Positions 1 to 11,369 of a stretch of DNA of 64,000 nucleotides are shown here, piece by piece. This DNA is from Omphalotus guepiniiformis (lineage: Eukaryota > Basidiomycota > Agaricomycetes > Agaricales > Omphalotaceae), in the NCBI GenBank assembly GCA_028554645.1, contig JAQOOI010000021.1:1736001-1800000 (forward strand). The letters are read 5' to 3'. A program made the translations under genes and the position numbers. The notes beneath the pieces were generated by a model. The model saw only the letters and a list, made by a program, of their open reading frames with translations. It did no database searches and was not told where the DNA came from. Every line of letters starts with the position of its first letter. Within the stretch, counting starts at the first letter, position 1.

Positions 1-564
1 GTCATGACGAACAGTTTTTGGCATCTCGGAGCTAGTGCTTGAGTCCACCGCTTGGAAGCCGAGGTTAGGATCCTGGTCAGACGGAGGCCAATTGCGAGCT
101 CTTTTTGCAGGACGACAACCTTCGTCAACAAGAGGATAGGCAGGGTGGCCAGAGCCAGAATCAAAAGCAGAATGCAGCATCGACGGCGAAAGAGAGCAAG
201 CTAAAGAATGGTGCCAAGCTGGGGCATACTAAGAAAGTTAACTTGAGAAGCCGATCCGTGACCTCGGGAACGTCAATAGTCCAAAGTCAAACAAGCTTCT
301 CTCATTTTCAGACTGTTCTTCGCTCCTACAAACCCTTCTGTTGCAAATTTTTGAGGTTCGTTTCAGATGGCTTCCCTATGCAAACAGCCATGTAAACATC
401 AGACGAACAGGAAAAATACAGAAGTGCATCATTTTACTTCAACGTTTGCCTTTTTTTTTCAAATCGCTGAGTACCCGTCTTCCTCGGATCGAAGTTACAA
501 TGTTATACTGTACTTACACTCGATACAGTTTGAGAAAGAAAAAAAGGTCGTAATACAAGTCCTC
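1..564. other. Window edge, no supported gene
   Basis: This is the stretch downstream of the 3' end of the minus-strand transcription factor gene. A pyrimidine tract ending in an AG near position 110 could be a splice acceptor. It would lead into the last exon of a plus-strand gene that begins before the window. Two frames stay open after it (one Gln/Lys-rich, one Arg-rich) and neither is recognisable, so I do not call a gene. Confidence 0.3.
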
Positions 565-3500
565 TCAAAACCATGCCATCCAACTCTGCGCAGTGTTCGG
601 ATGTAACGCTCCAAGCTCGAAATTGATTGTGTCCACACCAGTGAAATTGGTTGCGATGGGTGGATTTGGATCGGATGCCGTGTCGAACCCAAGCGGGTTG
701 GCAATAGTGGGATAGAGATGCGGAAGAACCGGCGCAAACGGTTCCATGGGTGGTGGCGGAGCCCATGAATGTGAAGGCGGGCAAGCATTTATTAAGGAGC
801 ACTGGCAAGGCTTGCGCATTGGAAACATGATCTTGGCCCGGTCATGAGCTTCCGCTATGCACTGGCTGAGATGACTATGAGCGCCTGCAAATGCATCCCC
901 TGAGGGTGGAGGAGTGGGTGGTGAATTATAAGGGAGCGTATCATAGTCGTCCGCAAATGGTTCGACATCAGTGTGTCGCAATACCATAGTGGGTACATCT
1001 TCGCCAGCGTACCATTTCCTGAAAATATCGTTTGTTTTCCCGATCATAGAATCAAGCATGGGCTGAAAACGGAAGTACGATTTCATTATTGTTCACGTCG
1101 TTTCAAACGTACAACGTACCATAACTTCACGTGCTTTAGGGCAGCTAGGACACACCGCCTTGAAGAGTAAACGTACTCGCTCCAATTCTTGAAGACCGGC
1201 AGGAGACCTGCCAATGCACACAATCAGTGTCATACCTCGACGTGAAACACGGAGCTATACGTACAGGCACGTGAATGGCGCACGACAAACCAGCAGCGAG
1301 ATGGCAACCTGAACGCAACGTGCATAATGTCAGCTCAGATGTATTCCGTAGATTTGGAAATTGAAAGAAGTTTACAGCAGCTGAAAAGGTATTTGACCAA
1401 TACCCCGTTATGCGCGTAGTCAACTGAGGTTCTCGGGCATATAAATCTTCAACTGTGGCTATCATACGTGAGGCACTCAGAATGACAGCCACAACAGAAG
1501 GGGCATAGCGGTTTCGGCGATTGAAAGGTTCTTCTGTGCCATTCAGAGCTCGCATGAGATAATTTCTGTGTAATTGCAATAACACTGGAGAGTAACTTTA
1601 ATCTTGTAGTCTTGTATCAGGACGGTCGTAGACATACCTGTTTCCCGGGCCAATGCAATGGAAGCTTTCTGCATGAGCAGCGTGCGAGAGGGTGGGTTGT
1701 GCGAATGCAGTGGGGCCGGAACGGAGAAGTCGCGAACTCTTGCATCCAATGCAAGAACGGTGTCATATTCTAAGCCCGGTTGTGATAGAGCATCCAATAC
1801 TGGAGCGAGACAATGTACATAGCATGTATGTTTCCATTCCTGATCTATCAAGGGTCGACTCAATCAGGAACAAATGCCCGCTCGGTCAGAAAGAATGCTC
1901 ACAGTAATGTGTTGATTGTAGAGGGTCACAATTGGCGTCCGGTACGTACGTTGGGCGCTGACAATCCATATACTTGATTGATAACGAAGGCGGGCGACCC
2001 AGAGACAGAGAAAGCCGTGCGTCGAGGTATAGTAGCTCCCAGAATAAACTGTGTAAATATAGTAGATATAATGAGAGGGCGATAGAACCAGATAGTGGAG
2101 TGGAATACCTCCGACGTTTCTCGACTTCCTCCGGAATGACCTTAGACTTCACACCATTGCGATCTAAAGGCAAAAGTCAATACAGATATTATCATAGTTC
2201 ACAGGAACCCGTACGCAGTCCAATCTGAATGAGAGCGTGAGTGCCAGAAGTCTCCACCGGGAAGGCCAGGACTTACACTTTGAGCGAGCTTCGTAGTAAG
2301 GCCCATGAGCCCCCATGCGTGGGCTGTTCCCTTCCTCTTGTCTGAAAACACTAGGAGAAACCAAATCTCGTAAAAGAGAGCTGTTATTGTTTCTACGGTT
2401 GTATCTTCCATGACGGACACTTCGGAAAGTGCTGCGCGTCCTAGGGTGTGGTAGTATTCAGCATCAGGCGATTCAGGACCTCGCTTCTGAAGGTCAACCA
2501 GGCACCCAACAGCCAAGATCATCAGCAGCAAAGCTAGGCGTCGAGGACTCAGATCTTCCGGAGCACTTGCATAGCAATGATGGGCAAGATTGGGGAAGAA
2601 CGTCTCGTCGGGATGAGGGTTATATCTAGTAGAGGACATCAAATGCGAACATCGCGACTAGAGAAAATTGCTTACTGCCACAGTGCATTCTCCTTCGTCT
2701 GCTGCCATAAATATTCCGCTTCCTGACGTGGAGGTAGTCGGCTGCGGATGTGATCTCGTAAAGATACGTTAGGTTCCGGACTGCCTCGACTGTCGCCCAT
2801 CGGGAAGCTGTGTCCCAAGCGCAGAATCTCAGCTTCCCGTCTATCGACGCTCTCATGCTTGACCTGAGTGGACTGAGCCGGATGAACGTTTGCTACGTAT
2901 GGCAGACATACCCCAGAAGTACTGGCATTTCGACTCCATCTGCTCTCAGGGCCGTCAGAATTCTGTCGCATACTCTGTTCACCAGTTCGTTCTGAGGAGA
3001 CCGGTAAGGAGATTCCGTCCTGCTTGGTTTGTGTCACACCGTATAGTTCCATTGTACTCTTGACATTGAGCATGTCCGGCTGTAAGAGGGGATGAGGGTT
3101 AGAAGAAGTACTCTCCAGGGCTTCCTCTAGCCGTCGGATGTGCTCGCTCATCTCCTGAATTTTGGCATGGAGCTGCTCGGTGTTCGCAAGAATAAACCTA
3201 AGTGGAGGTGAGCCATAAATATTGCACAAACTGTGCAAAGAGGTCACACCTAGTGCCTTTCCCGGACACAAGAACACCTATCAAGTACGATTCATATCAG
3301 ACAGTGAAAATGGAAATATGTATAAGTGACTTTACCATCGGGACAAATGTCACTCACGCCCCTTTTCTTACATGAACCACTGAGGAATTTATGAGAGGCA
3401 AGACCACTTTGTATGAAGAAATCCCCTCACCAAGGAAAGGTGCGATCACACTTTCACAGCAAATGTGAGGATAAGGAATCGCAAGAATATGGGCTGTGCT

Positions 3501-3839
3501 CACTTTCAGTTTCAGCCTACGGCAAACTACAATAAGCATAAGGACTGTCGGGCATCACGAACGTACGCACCTCCTGCATTCACAACATGACAATGGAGCC
3601 TGAAATTGTAGTCAGAGGGCGTATGAATGGCCCGGAAAGCACACGATACTCACCTTTTTCCCTCCTTGCTTCTTTGATGCAAGAGTCTCTGAAATGAAGA
3701 CATGATCCGTTTGGGAGGAGCTCGCGCCCGGAGTGAACTGTTCCTGCGTAGCTTCAGAACCCTTTCGAGGACGTTTTGAAGGACGAGTATCATCGGTGTG
3801 GTCCATGGCGGACTCGAAAGGCACCACAGAAGGGGACAT
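565..3839 (-). CDS. Zn2Cys6 fungal transcription factor
   Basis: This is a nuclear DNA-binding regulator of the Gal4-type binuclear zinc cluster family, spread over many short exons. The N-terminus (from ATG at 3839) carries a basic SKRPRKG stretch. The zinc cluster is built from small exons between about 3640 and 3330. Once spliced it reads C-x2-C-x6-C-x5-C-x2-C-x8-C, containing CRRLKLKCDR and ending ICPDG, so all six metal-binding cysteines are present. It is followed by the linker RFILANTEQLH and a short coiled coil (KIQEMSEHIRRLEEAL), the usual layout of this family in basidiomycetes. The 2199-2642 region matches the middle homology region (Fungal_trans) with ALLLMILAVGCLVDL. The C-terminal exon is Pro/Ser rich and ends at 565. 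Target genes cannot be inferred. Internal exon limits in the middle third are approximate. Confidence 0.88.
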
Positions 3840-4972
3840 CTGAAGTGGTGCGTACGATTCGGAGGGAGTTTAAGGAGGAAGGTTACGTGCGAGCGCTCAG
3901 GTGTATGAAAAGAACATAAAGGATGGGAAGAAGAGTGATATAAGAGGTTGCTTACCAACGTTATAACATATATATTGTCCTCCAGGGAGCCTCGGAAAAC
4001 GGATAATAGGGACACTTGACGCAATGTCGGAGATTTCATCAATCTCATCAATCTTTTTTATTCCGCCGACGGCTTTGTAGAAGGAATTCGTCCCTCACTT
4101 CGAAATATGTTACATGGACTGTACCTCTAATTTCATTCTCTTTCATTCGTACACCGTGCGGCCTTCGTTCTAGTTCTTCGCAACGTGCAAGTCTGGGATT
4201 CAGAAACATTGCAACAGCCTAGCTCTCGTGTGAGGGAGCTTTAACGAGCTTTAACGGTGGCAGGCATATGGAAAATACCAGCCCTACTTGTCTCCAAAGA
4301 TTTTCTGATGGATGTATCGTGGGAAGCTGATTCGTTACTCTCTGTCTCCTTTCGGGTACCTGTCGTTCTCTTTCGCTGCCTCTTGTGTTTCTAAATGCAT
4401 TGTCTATTCTCCTGTCTTCTCAGTATACACAGCTACACTTTGTCCACCCAAAATACCAGCTGAACTCTACATGCGAGAAACACGGAGCAACCTCGTGTTT
4501 CTACCCTCTGAATCGCCGATCTTACTTGCATATGTATGTATAATGTAGCCCTGTGTTCAACATTTTCAATTTGATGTGTTACACTATGTACCCAATACTC
4601 GGTGTCCCGTGCGGCGCCATCGAGAGCCAACAAGCTGTATGTAGACAGGCAGATGGCCTGAGTTACACCGAATAACTTGGATAAGCCTAGGCCAAGTTTT
4701 GTGACCCATCATGATGACTCTGAGTCGGACCCGGTTCTACCGGAATACGCTCACAGCGTATGCAGAACTTCCCCATTCGTAAAGTTCCGTCGACTTCGGC
4801 GGGGGCTCCAAGCTGACGTGGACACTGCATACGAATATGGTCAAGTATCACATCGCTCATGGCCGTGAAAGAAGTTGATTCGTACACTGTTTCTTAGTGC
4901 ATGTATATATCTGTAGTCTAGTTGTATTCAGACCTCTAATGAACAGAGCCCGAAGTGTGTCCGATGAGAAGA
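3840..4972. other. Intergenic region, no gene seen
   Basis: This 1.1-kb stretch lies between the start of the minus-strand Zn2Cys6 gene and the stop of the minus-strand carnitine acyltransferase gene. It contains only short, unrecognisable reading frames on both strands. It should hold the promoter of the transcription factor and the 3' untranslated region of the next gene. Confidence 0.6.
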
Positions 4973-7354
4973 TCACAACTTCACTTCACGTCTATTCTCC
5001 GCTGCAGCCGCTCTCTCCATCATGACCCGTGTTTCCGTTGCAGCTTCTGCAAGGTAGTGCTTAAGCTCTGCTGTACTCTGTTTAGCACTCGTAATCGTCC
5101 AGCGAATATAGTCATCGCCAATCGCATAGGAAAGGCCGTATCCGTCGGGAACCACTATGATAGCAACCGATGTGACAAGCCGCCGGTCAGGTTCGTCCAT
5201 AACAGTCCGAGTGAGATTGCACTGACCTTCGCCGTAACCCCATCCGTCAAAGTAGCTACTACTCAATTGACTAGTGCTCAATTCCCAATGGCTCGTTTTT
5301 GAAAATGACGGATCTTTGTAGATAGCTGGTAGCTCCTCGCCCTCTTTCATGACCTTCTTTAGGCCAAAGAGATGCCTATCCACACCTTGACCATCAGCTG
5401 CCCAACTTGCGTACTGTAGATGTCTTGCGACCGCTGCGCGGAACAAAGACGCTCTAGTAACGTCCTGAAATAAGCCAGGGAAGTAGAGTAATCGCGGTTA
5501 GACTATGTAGGATATGACATGAGCAGCCGCAAAGACCGGAACTCACGGTTTCATTAGGATCCAGCATTGCCTCGGCCCACCTCTTCGTCTCGTTACTGGC
5601 ACTTCGAATTACTTCGGTTCTGCCGAGCTGGTATTTCCTTGTTTGAGCACTTTCATATGTGACTGCGGGCCTGCCAGCCATCTTGTGGAATGCTAGCTGT
5701 TTCACCAACTGAGCCCATGCATCCGGTGAAGCCTTGAGTTTCTTGATGTGATTCTTGCCATAGCCTTCGTAGTGTAGGACCTGAGAAAACCGTGCAATGA
5801 GAAAACCGTGCTTATGTGAGGTCGCGCGCTTACATGTAGGTCGTGATCGCCAACAAGTTTGTCGAAACGGGTCTCGGAGCCCTCTATGAGTTTCCGAACT
5901 TGGTCATTGACCTCGAACTTCAGCTCACTGGGCTCGGGTAAATCATCTCCAGTTCCGGTTGACCGAGCAGGGCCTAGGTTGATTTTATTATGGGCAATTG
6001 CTGCTAGAACGAACTCGTTCGTTCGCAACGTAGGCGTCCCATCCATACAGGAATGCTCGCCCAGAAAACCGGAACGGCCGTTGTCGAAAACAATTACTAC
6101 GAAATAGTATTAGCATTGCGGGACACATAAACTTTTTTTGTATACCCTGGTTGATGTTTATCGAAGAATCTATTTCGTCCATCTCCCACCCAGCATGCCC
6201 AAGAGATGTCCTCACGGGTTACTGGTTTCGTGTCATCTAGGCAAACGACGATCATAGCGCTCTCAATTGCCTCCAGGCTTTGAGCGTTCAACCCGCTTGG
6301 GGAAGCATCAAGGAGAGCACGGCGTGCGTCAGTCCAAGCATCACGATTGTCCGAGGTAAGAGCACCGATTGGGAGAGCAGGAGCTGTGCCAGCACTTTGT
6401 ATAATTCTCTCAATCTGCCTACCCGGCACTTGATATTAGCGAGGGCTACATAGACATAAGCTCGAACATACACTTCTAACTCCGCGGCGGACAATTCACG
6501 TCCTGACTCGTGAACGAGAGACACCGAGAAGAATTTATTCTTGCGAATAAATACAACGTGGTTGTGTGTTGATGGATCAAATTTGCGCGCCGTGTCAGAC
6601 GGTTTCGTGGGGTAGCGACAGGCATGGAATCTATATCAGAAAAGCAATTCATAGTAAACGGAAGATCAAAGTTAACAGTTGTAAGAAATGGGTGCCCCAT
6701 TACTATCGATAACCTACGAGAATAGGGACGTAGAAGATCACAAAGCAAGGTAGTGAGAGACTTACAGCCATTGATAAGAGGCCATACATAAAGGAGCTCC
6801 CCGTACTTTCTCTGGCTCTAATTGTTGACTATGAAAGTCCAGACTTGTCAATAAATCTTATGAAAGAGATGCCGGGATACAGACCTCTCTGTCATTTCTC
6901 GGAAAGACATCATGGCCTTGATCAAGCTGGCGGCACGCTTCGCGGGATCCCTTCGGAGAATATCGTCAACATGGACATAGAAATAACTGACGAAGACGAC
7001 CACTGGATCGCGGTAGCCCATATACGCCGCATCGTTCCACCAGTCGCTTATCCAGTTCTTGATATTGGGATCAGCAGCCCTGGCTTCTAAACGTTCCTGC
7101 AATTCAGCTGCTTGTGGTGACGCAAGGAACTCCTTGACGGCAGTTTCCGTAGCCGCGAAGGCGTCCTCGGAGACGTGCGGACGTACACTTTCCAGATACT
7201 TGGTAGCGGTAGAATCAAGAGTAGGCACCGGGAGATGAGGCAACGAAGCTTGGAAACGGAGCATAGGCCCCGCCGTTGGATCGATGGCATAACCAGGTGG
7301 TATACTTTCGCTCGAGCGGGGAACAGATGATTTGAAAGAACGTGGTTTATTCAT
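4973..7354 (-). CDS. Carnitine O-acyltransferase (acetyltransferase type)
   Basis: The enzyme transfers short acyl groups between CoA and carnitine, allowing acetyl units to move between peroxisome, cytosol and mitochondrion. The N-terminal exon (start 7354) has the family opening LRFQASLPHLPVPTLD and the WISDWWNDAAYMGYRDPVVV block. The central exons carry FLGEHSCMDGTPT, which includes the catalytic His of the G-E-H-S-x-x-D-G motif, and HNKINL. The C-terminal exon has SKTSHWELSTSQLSSSYFDG and, after a short intron, VVPDGYGLSYAIGDDYIRW, all hallmark segments. Several introns of about 50-70 nt interrupt it. The protein ends VKL. This resembles the peroxisomal tripeptide of fungal dual-targeted enzymes but is not a canonical SKL/AKL/ARL, so location is uncertain. 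It is divergently arranged with the gene starting at 7753. Confidence 0.93.
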
Positions 7355-7752
7355 AAGATTAGAGGAGCACGCAAACCTTCCCTAGTTAAATCGTCAGTGA
7401 GAGATGCAAAAATACACCTGGGAAAAGAGGATACGGACAAGTGATGATGAACCTGAACGTGCCAAAGCTGAGCTCAATCTAAGCATTCCAAAGGACGGAG
7501 ATAATTACAGGAATGAAGAATGCCAATCTGAGGAGAAAAGCCCCAGGACAGAGAATGAAGTTAGGAGAGAGTCACTGTCAAGTCGTAAACGCGAAAAAAA
7601 CGAAGTACAGTACCCAATTATTTAAATAATTCAAGTATCTAAGGCCTTCCGGCCCTCGGAATGCGGGATGCCGGACTGGAAAGCTCACGTGACTATGCCG
7701 CGTCATGTCCATGACTCATCATTCCTCAATCTCCTTCACTATTATCACTGCA
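7355..7752. promoter_or_regulatory. Divergent promoter region (carnitine acyltransferase / PPPDE gene)
   Basis: This 398-bp interval separates the start codons of two divergent genes and must hold both promoters. A short purine-rich open frame inside it (7404-7625) resembles no known protein and has no conserved features, so I treat it as non-coding. Confidence 0.5.
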
Positions 7753-10117
7753 ATGACAGAACCTGTAAAACTATACGTATACGATCTCAGTAATGGAATT
7801 GCGAAACAGATGTCCTTGCAACTCACGGGCAGACAAATCGACGGAATTTGGTTTGTATCTCATACTCGCGTTGTGTTCTGTACGCTAAAGTTTTGCACAG
7901 GCATACCTCAATCGTTGTCTTTGGAAAGGAAATCTTCTACGGCCAAGGTATCAACATCACCGCCCCGGGGAGGTCGCATGTACGTTACGTGCTCGTGTAT
8001 AGGGTATGGTACTAACGGTGACTGGGTTAGCACGGATCTCCACTTCAAATTGTTGATCTTGGGGAAACCGCGATAGACGAACAGACATTTGAAGAGTACC
8101 TCGAGGAAATGAGGGAACACTATACTGCAGACAAAGTCAGTTCGTTCAAACGACTAATGTTCGGGCATCTCTCATCCTGTTTACGCATAGTACCACCTTC
8201 TAGGTACGTTGACGTCGACAATGCAGGAGAATTCAGTCTGCTCAGTTATGGTGCAGATTTCAACTGTAATTCCTTCACTAATGATTGCGCCGGATTCTTG
8301 ACGGGAAACTCTATTCCTGATTTTATCAAAGGTCCGCCGGTGCACATTCGCTTCCCGCAAATTTGGTCCTCATACTAACTGCTCATCCTTAAACAGATCT
8401 TCCGTCGGATTTTCTATCTACGCCATTTGGCGCCGCTCTTCGCCCTACCATTGATTCTATGTATAGACGTCCAACACCAGGAACCACGCCAGTGCGAGTG
8501 TCAACTCCTGCTCCTGCTGTTCCTGCAGCCCCAAACCCGGAACTTACAGCTTCCATCCTCCAAGCTGTTGCTGCTCAAGCACAACAAGGGTACATGACCT
8601 CATCAACGACACCCCTTCAAACCACTGAATCGCTGGCAGCGCCTTTGCACCCATGCACAAATTCAGCATCCTTCAACTCCTTGCTCCGCACTCACAAAGC
8701 AGTCGTAGCGTGCTTTTCGGATGTCGTGACGTGCCCCCCTTGCCGGATGATCGCCCCCATATTTGAACAACTCGCGCGAGAGAAAGGGGTGAAGACCGGC
8801 GACGGTGCAGGCGCAGCATTCACCAAGATAGATCTTTCCATCAGTTCAGGGAAAGTTCTAGGAGCGGAATGGGGAGTCAAGGTAATGCCTACCTTTTTGT
8901 TCTTTCTAAATGGCCAGAAGGTACGTTTTACAGGTATATGAAGTTGAATTAGTTTACTTATTCAAGGCTAGATTTCTGAGATGAAAGGTGCAGACGCGAA
9001 CGAACTCAGGACGCAGATAGATTTATTGCTCTTCCAGGCATATCCTCGTATGTCCCTCCTTTTTAGGCGGCACGAATGATTCTCAAGATTCCACAGCCCA
9101 CCCTCATACGTCACTGTCACTTCCGGCCATGCAGGCATTGTCCTTGAAACCTATCTTGTTTACTCAGGTACCTGCGTTGGACTCTGTCGCAGCCAAATTA
9201 ATATCGTTTGTGGATTCTGCTCCTTGGCCCTCAGGCTTGCAAACGCAAGCAGAGGTCAAACAAGTCATTACTACTTCTATCATACCCGGCCTCAAGTCTA
9301 GAGCTGCATCAGTCAATGCAAAGACAGCACCTCCTTCTTCACTCGCTGCGTGGGCACAGATCACAACTTCGCTCGCTCAGACACTCCCTATCGAGTCGCT
9401 CTTCCCCCTTGTCGACATGTGGCGACTCGCCATTTTAGATCCAGCTGTCAGTACCTGGTGTGCATCCACGGTTTTGCAGTCTAATAATCCGATTCAACAA
9501 CTATTAACGAAAGCCATAAACGCGCGTACCAATGCCCCTCGACCCTTCCTCTTGACGCTCCTCCGACTATTGTCGAATACGTTCTCGAGCACAGTCCTCG
9601 GTCCGAGACTGCTCATTGACTCCTGGAAAGTGGATACCACGTCTTTGTTAGTCCCCGCACTTCTTCATGACGATGCGGGTGTCAGGACGGCTGCATCAAG
9701 TTTGATGTTCAATATTTCTGCATATTTGCAGACATGCCGGGTAGATGCCGTGAAGAACGGCAAAGGAGGGGTTAAGAATGATTTTGAGGACGAGGATTGG
9801 GAAGTCGAAATGGTGAGTGCGATCGTAGAAGCGCTTGATCGGGAAAAGGAAAACGAGGAGATCGGTCAGTATACACTGCTCTTGAAGTTTGTTCAAAGCC
9901 AGCTTACATATCCATAGTGCATCGTCTTGCAGCCTCGCTTGGCTGTCTGCTACGACTTTCACCCTTTCATGAACAACTCACTTCGCTTTTGGAGGTTCTT
10001 CAAGCTAGATCAATATTGCAGAGTAAGATTGAAAAGGGCGGTTGTGGCAGAGAAGGGGTCACGAAGAAGGAGGTAAAGCGGCTGGTGGGAGAGATCTCTG
10101 AAAAACTTTGCGCTTGA
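7753..10117 (+). CDS. PPPDE (DeSI-like) peptidase - thioredoxin - PUL fusion protein
   Basis: This is a three-domain protein joining a predicted deubiquitinating or deSUMOylating cysteine isopeptidase to ubiquitin-pathway modules. From the ATG at 7753, exon 1 gives [16 protein letters not shown]. After an intron comes the catalytic His in WHTSIVVFG and then [19 protein letters not shown]. The nucleophile Cys lies in FNCNSFTND, after a 13-nt microexon at 8191-8203. A Pro/Ala linker (about 8460-8640) precedes a thioredoxin fold with the active site TCPPCRMI and the cis-Pro segment VMPTFLFF. The C-terminal half (9129-10117) is an alpha-helical PUL-type domain of the kind that binds Cdc48/p97 in PLAA/Ufd3/Lub1. 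Seven or so short introns are present. The role is probably SUMO or ubiquitin removal linked to Cdc48, which is inferred from the domains. Confidence 0.9.
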
Positions 10118-10180
10118 TAGTTTACGTATGGTATTGACATATTGGGTATTTGAGGACGACTTTACGAAGATAAATGTGGA

Positions 10181-11149
10181 ATGGTTCTAAGCTCTGAGTT
10201 TCTCATCGATACCCGTTCATCATCGTTTACCAAGGAGTCAATGCTCGATAGGGTCCAATCCATGCTACAATACCTTAACGATGGGCAAGAGGATCTGCCA
10301 TCGATAGAGGCACTGTCGATGAAGGATCACTTTCATTCCACTCAGGAGGCCAAACTGAGTGCATCGTTAGAGGGTATACCCACAGAGCTCCAGCTAGAAA
10401 TCTTTCGACTCTCTGGCGGCCAATGGCAAGCTGTTTATCGCGCGCTGCTCCTCACATGCAAACGAATACATGCTTTGGTTCGCTTGGAATGCCCTCCTGT
10501 TCTTCCCATCGTAATGACAACGAAAAAGCAAAGCTCTTCCTTTCTCAACCTCGTGCAGTCTGATCCTGTATTCGCCGATAAAGTCACCCATCTGTGGATG
10601 ATAGGAGAAGTGCCCGTTCAACACAGCTTAGTTATTGTGTCACGGTGCACTAGCCTTGTTTCTTTGGCTTGCCGAGCCCTAGTACTCGAGGCATGGGATG
10701 CTAAGTACATCATGCGCGAGTGGCCCGCTGTGGCTTTCGGGATCAAGCATCTCACCGTCCAAGAGAGATTTCCCACAGTTAGCTTCCTTCCCCTCTATGA
10801 GCAACTCGAAACACTTCATCTCATCGGAGGAAGCGGGGGCGACGGAAGACGTCACTTCCCTGATTATCTTCCAGGAAGGCTCGAAAAGCTGACATATGCC
10901 TCATTCTCCCTAGAAGAGAACTTTCTTCTTCACCTGGATAGCTTCCGTGGTTTCATCGACTCCCCAAAGCTTGAACGGATTGGGTTGATCACGCACTCCC
11001 GAGCGGCGACTGAGCTGCTCCAGATGTACAGTGGTATGCTTGAGACCTTGCAGAGGGGCAAAAGATGTAAATTTACGACCATGCAGCGTCAAAAGCGATG
11101 GACAGAGTTGAAGATGTGGAAGAATCGGGTTAGGGACGGGGTAAATTGA
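10181..11149 (+). CDS. F-box domain protein, intronless
   Basis: This is a single uninterrupted reading frame of 322 codons, unlike its intron-rich neighbours. Residues 63-100 fit an F-box (LEGIPTELQLEIFRLSG, then ALLLTCKRIHALV), the Skp1-binding segment of SCF ubiquitin-ligase receptors. The remainder is a leucine-rich, LRR-like substrate region of the kind seen in the large F-box families of mushroom genomes. The C-terminus is strongly basic. It begins 64 bp after the stop of the PPPDE-PUL gene in the same direction. Substrate unknown. The lack of introns would fit retrogene origin or recent family expansion, which is inference. Confidence 0.72.
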   Translation: MVLSSEFLIDTRSSSFTKESMLDRVQSMLQYLNDGQEDLPSIEALSMKDHFHSTQEAKLSASLEGIPTELQLEIFRLSGGQWQAVYRALLLTCKRIHALVRLECPPVLPIVMTTKKQSSSFLNLVQSDPVFADKVTHLWMIGEVPVQHSLVIVSRCTSLVSLACRALVLEAWDAKYIMREWPAVAFGIKHLTVQERFPTVSFLPLYEQLETLHLIGGSGGDGRRHFPDYLPGRLEKLTYASFSLEENFLLHLDSFRGFIDSPKLERIGLITHSRAATELLQMYSGMLETLQRGKRCKFTTMQRQKRWTELKMWKNRVRDGVN

Positions 11150-11344
11150 CGCATAATAGACGCAAGTACAAGTTGTATTAGAACTATTCAAATTTGCTGT
11201 ATTCAAATTTGCTGTGTATTCATAATTAATAGTAATACGGTGTTGCCGGCATCTCCCGAAAGCGCTTGCACTCACACAGCTAATAAGGCCAACGATTCAA
11301 AAATTATAATTTCGCGACGACCGCAGAAGGACCCGCCGTCAGGA

Positions 11345-11362
11345 CCCCGCGCATCTGCGGGG
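11345..11362 (+). promoter_or_regulatory. GC-rich hairpin in 5' leader of the mitochondrial carrier gene
   Basis: CCCCGC and GCGGGG pair perfectly around a 6-nt loop. The stem ends 7 nt before the proposed ATG at 11370. In a transcribed leader such a stem could lower start-codon access; this role is inference. Confidence 0.35.
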
Positions 11363-11369
11363 AAAAGAT

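Noticed and set aside
105..395. Open frame at the left edge, possibly a terminal exon
   Set aside because: A good acceptor precedes it, but two frames are open and neither shows family features; the upstream part is outside the window.
3330..3640. Frameshift in the zinc cluster of the transcription factor
   Set aside because: An apparent shift vanished on recounting a run of four A (minus strand); the six Cys pattern is complete after splicing.
7404..7625. 73-codon Lys/Glu-rich frame between two divergent genes
   Set aside because: It lies in the shared promoter, has biased composition and no recognisable features.
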